Below are positions 24,434-37,497 of a stretch of DNA of 64,000 nt, piece after piece; the stretch's first letter is position 1; each line of letters opens with the position of its first letter. The DNA is from Elysia chlorotica (taxonomy: Eukaryota; Mollusca; Gastropoda; Plakobranchidae). The notes under the pieces are model-generated. The model saw only the letters and a program-made list of their open reading frames with translations, ran no database searches and had not been told where the DNA came from. Position numbers and translations under genes: made by a program. Where the stretch lies: the NCBI GenBank assembly GCA_003991915.1, contig RQTK01000333.1, forward strand, positions 249,072 to 313,071, given 5' to 3'.

Positions 24434-24599
24434 ACCTCAGTCTAAGGTGACGGGCTGAGACAGGAGTCATGGTATCCCCGCTGTCTCGTGTGTGGCAGCA
24501 CATAAAATTGTCAGACGTCCGCCTTAGGGCCCGTCTACACTATAGCCTATACAGTGCTGCTGTTGGACTTTAAACCAACCCAACGAACCAACCAACCAA
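24434..24599 (+). mobile_element. 5'-truncated SINE, type A tail, with target duplication
   Basis: A 166-bp insertion flanked by ACCTTTTCGT (24424-24433 and 24600-24609), a perfect 10-bp target duplication. It contains the body block GGGCTGAGACAGGAGTC, then CAGCACATAAAATTGTCAG, then the tail CCTATACAGTGCTGCTG, GGACTTTAAACC and a CAACC-type end. The tRNA-like head is absent, so the copy was truncated at insertion. This is the clearest copy of the family with the A-type tail. Confidence 0.92.
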
Positions 24600-24609
24600 A
24601 CCTTTTCGT

Positions 24610-25139
24610 GCAAAGATTATTTTAAGCTCCGTCCACAGTATGTACTTCTGATACTGTTCCAGTCATTAATCAAACTATCACCCATCCCGCAGCCTCCGCT
24701 CCCTCTTCACTCTCAATATTACTGTTGGAACTTAGCATGGAGTTTCCATTGAATTAATTAGTATTGCAACCAACTGTTCAGTACGTAAATACAAAAACAA
24801 TGCACATGTCATTTGTAGAAGACAGATGAGCCATAAAGCGTGTTTAATTTGTATCAAATGCAGACAGAATGTCTGCTACTGCACATTTGTACACAGCTTG
24901 GTACTGCGGGGTAAAATCCAAGCCAATTACAGAAAGCGTCCTCCTAGTTTGAGAGTAACAATACAGGTTGCGCCATGCTATACCAAAACATAAGAACCCC
25001 TATAGAGACTATTAATGTAAAAATGAGGATCAGCTTTCACTGGATTTAATAAGTTATAATGACAATGCTATGCTTTCAATTTTATAGTATCTCCATTTGG
25101 GGGGATCTGAAGGTGGTAACACTGTTTTGCACTTTGATT
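24610..25139. other. Non-coding stretch
   Basis: Mixed composition, no repeat or gene recognised. Confidence 0.5.
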
Positions 25140-25164
25140 ACAAATACAATCATATCAGTTCATT

Positions 25165-25396
25165 ATGCCTATCTCTCTCACTGTATCTCTTTCTCTTTCT
25201 ATATATCTATATATCTATCACGTATATATCTATTTATCTAGATCTATGTCACACATACATATCTCTTTTTCTTCTCTCTCTTACTGCTACCTCTTATCCC
25301 TCGCTCTTTTGCCTCCGTCTGTCTATCTCTCTCTTCTTCCTATCCTACTCTCTCTATATCTCTCTCTCTCTCTCTCTCACTCCCTCTATCTGTCTT
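25165..25396. repeat. Pyrimidine-rich (CT)n and (TATC)n tract
   Basis: Degenerate TCTC and TATC units, purest at about 25360-25378. Translations are Ser/Leu-rich low complexity. Confidence 0.9.
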
Positions 25397-25439
25397 TTCT
25401 AAAACAAAAACAGCCCTAACATGAAGCATAACTTATCAA

Positions 25440-25800
25440 TATTTTCGCTTGAGTGCACCAGCCGCTCGACCTATAAGGCGGACCTATGTGTTCCCCCCAC
25501 TTTGGGCTAGGCTTAATGAGCCACTCGTCAAGTGATTTTCATGACAATAGCAAGCGCCTCGATATCCCGATCCCGCATAACACCCAGTTGCAATATGCTC
25601 GGTAAAATCATTGATGCGCCCCTATCCATACAGAAACACTGAGAGTAAATCATTACCTTCCCGGTAAAACACGAGCCAATGCCATCAGCTGAAAGATGCC
25701 ATCTCCAGGAATTAATGGCTCTCGTGTAATTTTGTTTACATTGTATTAAAATAGTGTCAAGCTGCTGCGATTGAAAAACATATTGTTCAAGATCTTTTTC
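25440..25800. promoter_or_regulatory. Candidate regulatory island
   Basis: Unique, GC-richer DNA without a usable reading frame. It includes GTCAAGTGATTTTCATGAC with an NK2-type TCAAGTG core and GGAATTAATGGC. The texture is what conserved non-coding elements near developmental genes often show. This is inference; no conservation data are available. Confidence 0.2.
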
Positions 25801-27131
25801 TCTCCTCCGCCTGAGGTGTCGTGCACGTTACGTGAGTTTTATATCAACAGTCTCATCCAATGCGACTGTTGTGTTTCTCATGGTACAATTACATGTATAT
25901 TGATCGTTGTAAAGTTTTGACTACGCTTGTAATCATAAGCTAGATGGTTAAGTATTTTTACTTATAAGAAATGCAATTTTCAAATGTTTGTGATCTTTAC
26001 AAGATTTTTGTTTGCATGCACTATTAAAAAAAACATCCTCCCAAATATACATCATGTTTTAGAATTGCCATCTTCAGAGTCATTTATGAACGCTGTGTGG
26101 TTTTTTTCATTTGTCTAAACCTTTTTTTTCAGTGACCAATTTCCGACTATATATGGCACAAATATTGGGTTCGTCTTAAGTAAAAGTAATAACTTTGTTA
26201 TTTTGATATCTGCTTTCCCACATCTTTTCGCTTTGCTTCGCTTTTTTAAAATGTGAGTTATTTTCTGCCTTACTCTACTTTTACTTTCGCCATTCAAAGC
26301 AGTAGCTGAGCAAGTCATGAAACTTTTAGGCAGTTGTAATTCCATAGCTGACAACAGTTTAAAAAAAAAACAACAACAACAAAAAACCCAACGTTTTCTT
26401 TCAGGCAATGAATGCAGTAATCTGCATCACCTAACCACAAAACAGGAGCAGTCAGTGCCAAGACTGTCACAGTTATTAGTGTTTGAAGTCACTGAATAAC
26501 AAGTTTTAGAGTTCAACACTTGTTCTTCATTGGTTGCATAAGTGCCCACCCCCCCTACCACTGATTGTGTCCCATTGACAGGCGTGGGTCCAGAGGTGAG
26601 TTCTGCATGGTGAGTTCACGCCCCAGTGCAGAGGGACTCATCTCTACCATAGCCTAACTATTCCAACAGAGCTCGCTAGTTCACCAGTCAGTCAGACTGA
26701 CATGGACCGCCTTCCCAGCAGTCGGTCCTTTTGCTTAGTTGTATGGTTATTAACATCGTTTATTGACTAACTTTGACGCCCCTAGTGTCACGCCCTCTAT
26801 TACTGCACACTAATCATGAGTTGATACTTCTACGATAACCCCGCCCTCTCACGTGATTGTTTTTTTGTTTTGTCCAATTGCAAAGTCTCCAACTTATTCT
26901 TATAAGGCTAATACGGTAACAGCTTTTAAATTATGTATTTTAATTTTAGACTGTTTTATAAAACAAGCCATTGAGCATCAACGTAATAAGGCCAGTCAAC
27001 TTGAAGCGGCGTTGATTGTGCTTTTAGTGTTACAAAGACCAAGTAGATAGTGTGAGCAATGTTTAGGGTAAGCATATAAATACTTAAAGTAATAATAATT
27101 GTGACAGCAGCAATTGCAGTATCTAAGATTG
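25801..27131. other. Non-coding stretch
   Basis: AT-rich to about 26510, then moderately GC-rich to 26870. No gene, RNA or element could be supported. Confidence 0.5.
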
Positions 27132-27288
<157 letters not shown>

Positions 27289-27395
27289 TGGATGCTCATT
27301 GAAGATGATAGAAAGAGTATGAAAAAAGAAGACTATGACAGGAAATAGAACGAGAAAAAAAAGAGAGGAGAGATGTGAGAAAGAGAAAGAGAAGG

Positions 27396-27396
27396 G

Positions 27397-27472
<76 letters not shown>
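27396..27472. repeat. (GA)n microsatellite
   Basis: About 70 bp of pure GA, 110 bp to the right of the TAG array. Confidence 0.98.
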
Positions 27473-27475
<3 letters not shown>

Positions 27476-28722
27476 AAGGCACGGGACAAAAATACTGATC
27501 ATTTGACATAATAAAACATTTTACTAAAACGAATGCTTTAACCAACAATAAAAAATAATAAAAAAAAGACTTTTTTAAAAAAGATTAGAAATTTCTTTTA
27601 TTTTGTTACAGTATATACATGTACCATCACAGCATATTCAACAACAGCAACATACAATTAATCATCCTTACACTGGTCAAGATGAAATAATGTTTAGTGG
27701 TTTTTTAAGTATCACCTTTTTTCTTTTGATTGCGTATATTCAATTTTACTCACATTGACAATCTGTTTTTTTTTTTTTTTTAATTTTTTCCCCTCATCAT
27801 TTATTTTGATCTCTGACAAATTTGTCTTCATAAACCCAACACAGACACTATGTCTTCTCTCTTTTTTTCTTCTTTTGACTCTCTTCCTTACTATTTTTCT
27901 TCCTTTCTCTCCCTTTGCACTATCTTATATCTACATATACATCTCTTTTTTCTCTTTCTCTACATATTTTGGTCTCTTTTCTAATTTTCCCTCCCAATTA
28001 CAAACACTCTAATGTAAATTAATGTAATACAGTATAATATATAAATGAGTACTGCCTAGTGCCTACACGAGACGACACATGCTTCTTCCCCGTAAAATCC
28101 TTGTGAAACATCTGAAAAAGAAGAAAAAATTAAATTTAACCACTGTCTGAATATACAAACTTATGGTTTTATATTAACAAGAGTTCGAACACAAATAACA
28201 GTTTATCATGTTAATGAGGACGAGTTGTTTTCCTTGCAATTACAAATAATACACATAACATCTTTATTATTACGTTATAGTTTAGTTATGAGATTTGGGG
28301 GTAAGAGAAGAATAATAATAGTGATTTACCTCAACACAGCGCTCAAAAACAGAGGAAAGAAAACAGAAAATGAAGGGGAAGTGTATTATTAAATTTGTTT
28401 TTTCTCGAGGCAAACAGAGCATGAAAAAGCAAATTAAATTTATCAATTCTATACAGTGGTTCTCTTGGAGAATAATTACTGCGGATTACTGAATGTGTGC
28501 ATAGCGTATGAAATCATATAATCGATGCCCGTGTCTGTTGTGTCTGTTAGGGTTCCTGCCAGGCATTTCCATTAAACAATGTATTTAATAGCGTGGTGGT
28601 CGATAAACTTGGAACTAATGCCCAGTGTAAAACATCCGCTGATCGGTCCCTTTTCAGGTCTAGGATAGTGCGGTAAAGGTAAAACACATTGTAAAGGAGT
28701 CACGCAAGTTTTGTACATGTCT

Positions 28723-28724
<2 letters not shown>
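27473..28724. other. Non-coding AT-rich stretch
   Basis: Includes T-rich and pyrimidine-rich DNA at 27765-28010. No gene recognised. Confidence 0.5.

Positions 28725-28799
<75 letters not shown>
28725..28799. repeat. (GA)n microsatellite
   Basis: About 75 bp of pure GA repeat. Confidence 0.98.
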
Positions 28800-28801
<2 letters not shown>

Positions 28802-28879
28802 ATGATAATGTACAAATGAAATTTGAGATTCGAAATCTTGGGAAAAGCTAAAAGGTTTGATGACAATCAGCATAATAAA

Positions 28880-29170
28880 GCAAGCGGGAGAGAAAGCAAG
28901 GGGCACAATCGCCCGGCTATGAGAGTTATCGATCCGTGGCTGCGTGTCCTCACATTACCTCCCTTGGCTCACCTGCACGTGCGAGAACAAACAATGGGGG
29001 TAGAGGACAGGGAAGGGGTGGTGGGGGCCGTGACACGAGCAAGACCAGGGTGAGTGCTTTACAGATTGTGAACTGGGAGGCTTGGGAAAACGGCGGCTTG
29101 CAAGGGTGAAAGGGGGAGAGGAGGCGAGGGCAATGCTTGAAGAACCAACAAAGATGGTCTCTTGCACGCA
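28880..29170. promoter_or_regulatory. Candidate regulatory island with paired E-boxes
   Basis: GC-richer unique DNA. CACCTGCACGTG (about 28971-28982) packs a CACCTG and a CACGTG E-box side by side, followed by an AACAAACAATGG Fox/Sox-like string. Open frames on both strands are GC-driven and unrecognisable. Function is inferred only. Confidence 0.22.
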
Positions 29171-30612
29171 AATAACGTGTTGAGGATTACCCTTGCCTTC
29201 ATAAAACTTTTATGCGAAGCTTTGCTTTACTAGTTACTGGCCCTGAATTTTCAAGAGCTCTCTTACATCCGATACAGTAGGGTTAATTAGTAAAGTTTCT
29301 CTTGGCTCACAAGTACTCAATACCTTTCACCTTAAACATAATCATTCATTCGCTAGAAAATTGTTACAATTCAAAAAGGGCCTTTTCTCACACAGGTATT
29401 TTCATTCAATATTGCTATAAATTCATGTTAGAACAAGAACTTCGATGTAAGACAACGAAAAATACATAACATTTCCCACTCAATTCTCAAATTGAATACG
29501 GGCGAAAATTAGTGTCTTAGAGTTTTAGAATCTGAAGAGCTTAATGCATCTTAATGAGCAATGTTGAAATACAAAAAGCAAAACTGAGAAAACTTGGAAT
29601 GTTTAATTTCCTGTACCCGCCTGTCTGGAATGGAAGCTTCTCTCCTGTATTTCCTGCCTCTTCCAACAGCCCGGCCAGTCTGTCAGGGCTGATTTATTGT
29701 CTCGAGCGGCCAAAACAAGCACGCTCACGCGAAAACAAAAACAATCATGGTTTCTCTTTTTTCATCTTCTTTATCTCAAACATAGCGAGAGATTTAATTT
29801 CTCCCTTGAACTTCCCTTAGCAAATACCGTCATGTTTTTTTAGAATGGTCCAAAAATATGGAAGCTGGGCATTATTTGCTAAGCTCTCTATCTGGCTTTT
29901 GTAGAACCGCGTACAAAATCCCCCAAGGGAGTTTCGTGGATTCGCTATTCTGAGGAAACGGAACTACTAAGATGCTGCCTTGCGCGTGCGCGCGTGCTCA
30001 GAAGGCGAGCGAAAACCGCTCAATTCTAATCATCTGCAGTTGTACAATACTGCTTTTAGGGGGATCTTCCAAGGTTGTCATTTGTGAAGTCGCAAAGCTT
30101 GCTAATGCTTATGCAACTTCTAAGGGAGAGAGAAAAAGCCTCTCAAAAGGAATAATTTAAAAGGCATACATAGACCTTCAGTCTCAGAAACGGATTAAAT
30201 AAGATGTTAACAGAATGAGAGGATTAAAGCATGGTGGTGGTAGGGTGAAATTAAAGCATTTATCAGCGCACAAGACAATACGGAAATTTGAAAAACTTCG
30301 GACCTTCCATTTAAGTTAGTGATATTATCTTTACATTGGAGAATAAGTAGCGTGTGGCAGTAATTATCAAGCAAGATGAACAGTGAAAACGTATGGTTTG
30401 TGGAGAGCGTTGACACCATCTCTACAACTAAGTAATGTGAAGATTAGAAGAAGGCGGTTTGTATCTTTAATAATGTTAATCTAAAAACGTGTGTCTGTGT
30501 GTGTGTATGTGCTTTAAGGCTAATGGGAGTGTGTACGCCTTGTTAGTGTCTTTCATATTAATGATATTGAAATAGTATGGCATTACCAAACACCTAACTG
30601 CTCCGCATGTTT
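29171..30612. other. Non-coding stretch
   Basis: Alternates AT-rich DNA with GC-richer patches at 29600-29740 and 29960-30020 (GCGCGTGCGCGCGTGC-like CpG cluster). No gene or element could be supported. Confidence 0.5.
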
Positions 30613-30755
<143 letters not shown>

Positions 30756-30839
30756 CATTTTCCACTCTAGTTCGCCCATACTTCTTTAATAACCATACCC
30801 CAACTCCAGGCTTTTCTTCCACATTGTCCTTCCATTTTT

Positions 30840-31200
30840 AATAATCAAGCAGCGGTCTGCTCCCTCAGGCTAGATGGAGAGAATGGGGAGGACTAGCGCT
30901 TCTTAAGAGCAGCCTGTCAACTTCAAAGGCAGGGCGAAATTGAAAAAGGTTGCGAGGTCAGATTACCCCCTGTGACAGTCGAGGCTTTTGGTGATCAATA
31001 CCGCTCCACACTGATCTCCATCAGGCGGGGAAGAAGTAGCAAGACCTGGAGCTAGAAGAGTGGGACGAGGGTGGGTGTGGGTGGGGGGAGGGGGCATGAA
31101 ATCCTTACACAAATCCACATCGTTTTCACCATCCATTCTTATGTAATGACAATAGCGCACATTCACAGTGTTTGCCCTGAGGCAGGAGGAATAAGGGGCG
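30840..31200. promoter_or_regulatory. Candidate regulatory island
   Basis: Unique, GC-richer DNA containing GAGGTCAGATTACC (a nuclear-receptor half-site beside a Otx/Pitx-like GATTA) and AACTTCAAAGGCAGGG. No reading frame of note. Tentative. Confidence 0.18.
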
Positions 31201-31469
31201 ATTATTGAGAGCCGGGAGTCGTTAAGAGCTTCAATTCTTTTAAAAGACTTGAATTATAAATGCTGCATTTAATAATATAAAATATAATGAGGATCCGAAT
31301 TATTGATGGGTTGTATGTGTATCTTACTAATTCACGTTCAGGGGCTTTGCCTGCATGTTAAAATGTGTGGCACTCGTTAATGCTCACAGACAATAATTAT
31401 GGTGGGGTAACGTATAATTTTCTACATTTTATAGATTTATTTCAATACCTTCCCATCTTTTGCTCTATG

Positions 31470-31471
<2 letters not shown>
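31201..31471. other. Non-coding stretch
   Basis: AT-rich DNA leading into a CT array. Nothing recognised. Confidence 0.5.

Positions 31472-31521
<50 letters not shown>
31472..31521. repeat. (CT)n microsatellite at gap edge
   Basis: About 50 bp of CT repeat that runs directly into the assembly gap. Confidence 0.97.
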
Positions 31522-31899
31522 NNNNNNNNNNNNNNNNNNNNNNNNNNNNNNNNNNNNNNNNNNNNNNNNNNNNNNNNNNNNNNNNNNNNNNNNNNNNNNN
31601 NNNNNNNNNNNNNNNNNNNNNNNNNNNNNNNNNNNNNNNNNNNNNNNNNNNNNNNNNNNNNNNNNNNNNNNNNNNNNNNNNNNNNNNNNNNNNNNNNNNN
31701 NNNNNNNNNNNNNNNNNNNNNNNNNNNNNNNNNNNNNNNNNNNNNNNNNNNNNNNNNNNNNNNNNNNNNNNNNNNNNNNNNNNNNNNNNNNNNNNNNNNN
31801 NNNNNNNNNNNNNNNNNNNNNNNNNNNNNNNNNNNNNNNNNNNNNNNNNNNNNNNNNNNNNNNNNNNNNNNNNNNNNNNNNNNNNNNNNNNNNNNNNNN
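31522..31899. other. Assembly gap (378 N) with poly-C right edge
   Basis: The N run is bounded by (CT)n on the left and by C-rich DNA (31901-31937, with a final run of about 19 C) on the right. Predicted proteins spanning it are meaningless. Confidence 1.
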
Positions 31900-32109
31900 T
31901 CCCCCCTGGGCCCCTTCCCCCCCCCCCCCCCCCCCCCTATAATCCACATGTTTTCTTCGTTCTGTCCCTCTTTACGATCGCTTCATTTCATCTTATAAAT
32001 GTTTCTTTCGTCCTCAGATGCACATCGCACTTTCGCGTTTTCTTCCTCAGGACCTCTCCTATCTCAATCTCCATCACTCTCCCGCTCTACGGGCAGAATT
32101 TAATGTAAG

Positions 32110-32340
32110 GAAGCAAAAGTAATGCATTTTCTGCCAGACTCTAATCAGTGATCTGCAGTTTTTACAGATAGCCAGACGATCCATCATGCTGGGGGGATTT
32201 TCTGACGCAGCAATTTGAGAAGGCGATTCCAAATCAGCAGGGAGCAAAAAATATTCCTGATATAACCAAGCAGATCATTTGGCGAAGGATTTGGGATTCT
32301 GTGTCTAGGGGGCAAAAAGTTTATCAGCTCCTCGAGCTCT
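32110..32340. promoter_or_regulatory. Candidate regulatory island
   Basis: Unique DNA with CTAATCAGTGATC, TTCTGACGCAGCAATTT (Maf-like half-site) and AATCAGCAGG. No open frame. Very tentative. Confidence 0.15.
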
Positions 32341-32425
32341 GCCATTTGGCCATGTGGTGCAGTGGGTTGACAGCTGACATTGAGGACAGAAGGTTGTGGG
32401 TTCTGTTTCCGGTCTGCTCTTATGT
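32341..32425 (+). mobile_element. tRNA-like SINE head
   Basis: TGGTGCAGTGGGTTGACAGC (A-box-like) is followed about 30 bp later by GGTTGTGGGTTCTGTTTCC (B-box-like), the order and spacing of a tRNA-derived SINE promoter. No intact cloverleaf and no SINE tail follow, so it is a decayed or truncated copy. The family may differ from the other SINEs here. Confidence 0.5.
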
Positions 32426-35054
32426 GGTGTACATTTAAATGAGAAAGAATTCCTTAAACCCTCTCTTAATAATATGTTATAGGCTTTTTTATTTGTGTTG
32501 TTCTTTTTAACGATTGTTCCTCAATTCATACATTAATCACATGATATTGAAATATGGCAAATGGAACGTAAATCTTTTAACTTAATAAATATATGTATAA
32601 TACACTTAACCTCTGTGTCCAAATACTACTTTTATTTTATTTTCTTACCGATTTAAATTTATAATGCGTCTGTCCTACAAGGAGAGTTTTTTTTTGCTTT
32701 AATTTCCTCTTAAAGGACGAAAACAGATTTTTTTTTATTTTGTGCTCTGTACATGAATGTTTACTCCTATTCGCAATACATCAATGTATATGCTATCAGC
32801 TAAGAGAATAAATTAGAATGCATCATTCTAAACATATTAGTATACTATCATTAGCGTTCAAATTACGGTATACATTTACCAATGAGCTTCTTGCAAGTAC
32901 TTACTGATTAAACTCCCGACATCTCTTACAGAACCTACTCCTCTAGACCTAACTTTGCCCATTCAGAAGTTAAACATACTTATGATGTGTCTTAATCCTT
33001 GGCTTAACAAGATTTGCCCTACTGGCTTTATAGAGAGGGAGAAGTGACAGCCATCTTTGTTGAACTAGAGTCGTACATATTTCTTAAACAGATTTTGTAG
33101 CTTGAATAACTTCATTCAAGCATTAGTATTGTTTACAAGAAAATTTAATTTCTCTCGCAATAAAAGCTCTTAAAAAAAGAGAAAGTAGTTTTGCTTCTTT
33201 CATTAATTTTTAGGTGAATTCGGTCCTTATTAGGACAATTTCAAGCCTTAATGGGAAAGCGTTGGGGCGGGGGTTCGACACGAAGTTGGGGAAGGTTAAT
33301 TATATCAATGGATTAAAGATGTAAGCATAGGTTGTAGATGGAGATATTAACAGAACACTGAGAAGTTTAAGATAGAGCAGGAACATTGTAAGGAAGTGAG
33401 TTACGCAAATTTATATAACTCAACTGACTGCTCTCGGCTTTTGACTATGATTTCTCAACGCGCGTAAGAAGTGGCGGGTTTTCCCTTTTGGGATTTCGTT
33501 CAAGGCCAAGAGTAAAGATTTCCGGATGTATTGTACACGCACATCCGCACTGAAGCACTGGTTTCCACCTTCAATGTGTTAAACAAACTAAAGAAATGTG
33601 CCTTAAAAGGCTATTGAGACTTCAAAGGCCGGTTACCCAATGCCTGTACCGGACGCTTATTGTTACATCCATGTCATCACAAGTTTCAAGAGGTGCGTGC
33701 GTACTCTGTGTGAAGATAATTGACCATGAGAAAATAACCATTTCCTTTTATACCTCGGTGTTTGGCACATGTATAAGCTCAGTAGGAAGTATTGAAACAT
33801 TTTAGAAAAACAGTTCAGATTTCTTTTTCTCGACCTGAATAATTGATTACCGACACAAATGTCTGGAATAAAACCAATCCAATTTTGTCCTTAGATATAC
33901 GGTAAAATGTCCTGTCTAAAACTTAGAGATGGACAGGCAATTCACTTATACGAAACGTTTCTTTGAAGTATGCTTTATGGGAAAAAAACAAATACATGTC
34001 CAAAAATTAAAAATCTAATGCCTTACAAAAAATTCATAAATTTCATAAATAAGAAAAAGGAATAAATATAAATATATTGTAATTTGTTAATATTAGACCA
34101 GAGAATACCATTCAGAATACACATGTATTTATACATCGCCAAAGAATGATATTATGTGGAAGCGTGCCCATTATTCTTGAGTTGGGTGTTGCTTGTTAAC
34201 TAAGAGGGTGGCAGTAAACCATCAACAACTTTAAACCATAGCTAAGCTTTCAGAGGGGTTACTTGAAGCAGTCTATCCCAACACTAAATTCCCTCGCAAG
34301 AGCAAGTGAGCCGTACTTGAGATAATCGTTTTCTACATTTTAAATTCAATGTAGATAGATGTACGATCACTAAGAGTCCCCAAATAAGTAAACGACAACT
34401 GAAGGGACAAGAAAAAAATCAATTTTAATATCATCACATTCACTATTAAGAGACATTGGGCAGAACTTACAAAGAGAAAACAAATTTAGACGCCCGTCTT
34501 ACCATTTATTTAAATGTCACAGTTGGGAGTCTAACTATATTTCCTATTTGTACATGTGCTTACTACCCATCATTACGTGTATGAGTCCTTCGCAACGACG
34601 GCCGGACCTCTTGACCATATGGCTGGAGAGATGTGTCCGAGAGATTGCAAGCCTGGACACTCAAGACTCGATGAGTACTGTTAGGTTTAAGCTAAGTGAT
34701 ACAGACATCCTATGACAAGCGGATTCTGAGAGCGGCAGGTGGTAATCAAGGATAATGTTATACATATGTGGATTGACACTGATTACAGCTCAATTTTAAT
34801 AATGATATCCGAGACATTTTCTTAGGTGAGATTAAGACACTTGCAAACAATATCAGGTAAGAGAGGATACCTGGTACATTACACAAACACAAGGATCTGT
34901 ATACGAGTAAACTTAAGATCGAATGAAGGTCACATTGACTTTTTAGCGTTGCGTGTTTATATTTTTGTAGTACACAAAAGACGTCTAACAACCTATAGAT
35001 CTATGTATTTATCCATATAACTATTTATCGGTTATTCAAATAGAATTTCATATC
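32426..35054. other. Non-coding AT-rich stretch
   Basis: 2.6 kb of largely unique, AT-rich DNA. Small open frames (33596-33805 plus, 34758-34991 minus) are not recognisable. No repeat unit was found. Confidence 0.5.
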
Positions 35055-35111
35055 ATCAACTTCATCACTACCATCACCATTGTCATCATCATGATCATCA
35101 TGATCATCATG

Positions 35112-35152
<41 letters not shown>

Positions 35153-35222
35153 AATCATCATCAGCCTTATTATCATCATCATCATCATAATCATCATCTT
35201 CATTAGCCTTATTATCATCATC
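35055..35222. repeat. (ATC)n / (ATT)n compound repeat
   Basis: CATCAT units interrupted by ATG ATC and by a duplicated TTATTATCATC block. The minus strand reads as poly-Asp, a by-product. Confidence 0.95.
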
Positions 35223-35494
35223 AAAAACAACACAATTCACTATTATCGTATTTTATTGTTTTCACCAGAAATGTTAACGGTAATACTAAAATTGTATTTT
35301 GTTTGTTTGGTTCTGTTTGTCTGTTGTTGTTGTTGTTTTTGTTGTTGCTGTTTTTGCTCTTGTTGTTTTAGAGATAAAATATAAAATCAATAGACAACGT
35401 GACTTTGTTTATTATTTTTCATGTATTAATCATAACTACTCGGCAGATCAGACTCATTAATGCTCCGTGATACCAAGTTCACTAGCGATGAAGC

Positions 35495-35537
35495 CTATAT
35501 AGTGCTGATGTTGAAGGTTAAACCAACTCAACTCAAC
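35495..35537 (+). mobile_element. 43-bp SINE tail-only insertion with 16-bp target duplication
   Basis: The insert starts CTATATAGTGCTGATG, contains GGTTAAACC and ends in (CAACT)n. It lies between two perfect copies of TCACTAGCGATGAAGC (35479-35494 and 35538-35553). Nothing of the SINE head or body is present. The long perfect duplication shows recent integration of an extremely short reverse transcript. Confidence 0.93.
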
Positions 35538-35553
35538 TCACTAGCGATGAAGC

Positions 35554-36240
35554 ACTTTGCAGTAATGAGTAGCCCTAACGCGGGTTTTCCACCCATCGCT
35601 TGTTTCTTATAGAACACGCATATCAAAGAGAGGCAAGAGAGCAATAAAAACGGAAGCTATCAATTACAAAGTGAACAGCTTGAGACCACGTTAAGCGATG
35701 AATGGTTCATAAAGTCGACCAAACCTCACCCTAGCCCAATAATACACGGTAGCCTCTATCAATATATGAGACTTGCAAACTAACCTCGACGTACCTCGAG
35801 CAAGGCAGTCGTTTTTCTATAGCTGCCGTCAATTATCTTAGTTAATTAAGTAGAGTATAAAAGGTGCGTGTAATATGATCTAAATGGTCCAATCGTTAAC
35901 TGAATAAAAAGAAAAAGTGTTCCTGAACGTCGGTTTGCAGAATAAATATAATTTTTCAAAGCTTTCTGAGAACTTATGAAATGCTTATTTGAAATAAAAG
36001 CGACATTGATATTACGTAATTATTTCTATTTCACAACATTTCCATGATATTATAGATTGCAGAACATTGACCAATTATTTTTAATGTTATACTAACAGGG
36101 TTATCGAGGCCTTGTTTATTGTGAACAGGTGCCCCAGATGTTTTTGCAATAAAACCTAAAATTGTATAGGTCCTGATTAAAAAACCATTAATGTAATACA
36201 TATACAACAATTTATGTCGTTGCATTGTTGTTGAGGTTCT
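35554..36240. other. Non-coding stretch
   Basis: Mixed to AT-rich DNA with no recognisable gene or element. TTG-rich patches occur just before it at 35320-35370. Confidence 0.5.
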
Positions 36241-36257
36241 TGTTTTGTATGCCAATA

Positions 36258-36418
36258 CTGTTGTTGTTGTTGTTTTTGTTGTTGTTGTTTCAGTTGCTGC
36301 TGTTGTTGTTGTTGTTGTATGTCGTGGTAGTGGTGGTGGTGGTGTTTTTGTGTTTATAGATATTAATATTGGTGTTGTTTTGTCAATATGCACACACACA
36401 CACACACACACACACAGT
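36258..36418. repeat. (TTG)n / (TGG)n tract and (CA)n microsatellite
   Basis: TTG units run from 36258 to about 36318 and pass into GGTGGT units; a 24-bp (CA)n array lies at about 36390-36415. Confidence 0.95.
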
Positions 36419-37200
36419 TATAAGAACTTCCTTAATTTACCGATTTATTCACTAAAAAATTTCTAGTTACTGCTTTCGCTGTTTGAAAAAGAGGCTAAAA
36501 AAAGTTATATCAGTACTTAAGAAAATTCAAAGTAATAAAGGTCCATATCAACTTAGAAAAGGGACTACTGTTCTGCTATAGACTCATCTCCTGAACTAAA
36601 GGTGGGTTAACTTCTGAGTTAATTCAAAAGTACCGACTCGTAATCCAGAGACTTAATTTTTTAGCGTACTCTTCATCGCTATCTAATTTTTACACATGGA
36701 ACTTTGAATCAACTAATAACGAATTAAAACAATGAACTTCAGCTCTAAAACCGTAAACTGGTAAATCATCTGTGGTGTTTTTATGGGAAGTGCCACAAAG
36801 AGCCATTGATAAAAACACGTTTATAATAAGAATTTTTTATCAATTATGTAAAAAAAAAAACTTAGATAAAAGGAGTAAAAGATTAAGTTCAAAGCTAGAA
36901 CTTTCATCTGAGATATTATTACAGAAATCTCTTCTATGTTAAGAAAGAAAACTGCCCTGAGCTACATAATGAAGAACAAAAGAAAGGACCAGGGTTTGTT
37001 TTTCGGATTCTTTCACGGAGATTTAGAGGAGGATTAGACCGTTAGGACATAAAAACCACTTCTTAAATCCTGTTCTTTCTAAACCACATTCCAAGAACCC
37101 ATTATGAATATGGAAGCAGCGTTTGACAAATTTTGCATTGTGATACGGGTAAGGAGGTTGTTATTGCTTACTTTTTTAAAGGCGTGGAGGGTTAAAACTT
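36419..37200. other. Non-coding AT-rich stretch
   Basis: No gene, RNA or repeat recognised. Confidence 0.5.
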
Positions 37201-37250
37201 TAAAGTCTAAACATTAATTTGGTTAAAGTCTAAATATTAATTTGGTTAAA
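37201..37250. repeat. 23-bp tandem duplication
   Basis: TAAAGTCTAAACATTAATTT plus GGT (37201-37223) is followed directly by the same unit with one substitution (37224-37246). Confidence 0.95.
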
Positions 37251-37497
37251 ATGGAATCCAGGCGAGTTACAGATTTTATAAAATGGAGAGGCAGAGAGTG
37301 AAACCTGCCTTCAGGTCAAAAGTGACAACCTTGGATAACTTAAACCAGTCTCCAGTCGTGGTCAAATGATATCCCCTCATTGTCAACAAGCGGCACTCCA
37401 GTAGTGGTCAACGACCTTAGACCTGGGGTGTGCCTCAAATCATAGAGGGGGGACAATCACTAAAATCTCAAAAAGATAGGAGAAAAATTACCCAGGG

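Noticed and set aside
30060-30112. Possible tenth MITE-1 copy (GTCGCAAAGCTTGCTA)
   Set aside because: Only the terminal motif resembles the family; the interior blocks are not present.
31365-32108. 247-codon frame
   Set aside because: It crosses the second assembly gap and the adjoining CT and poly-C repeats.
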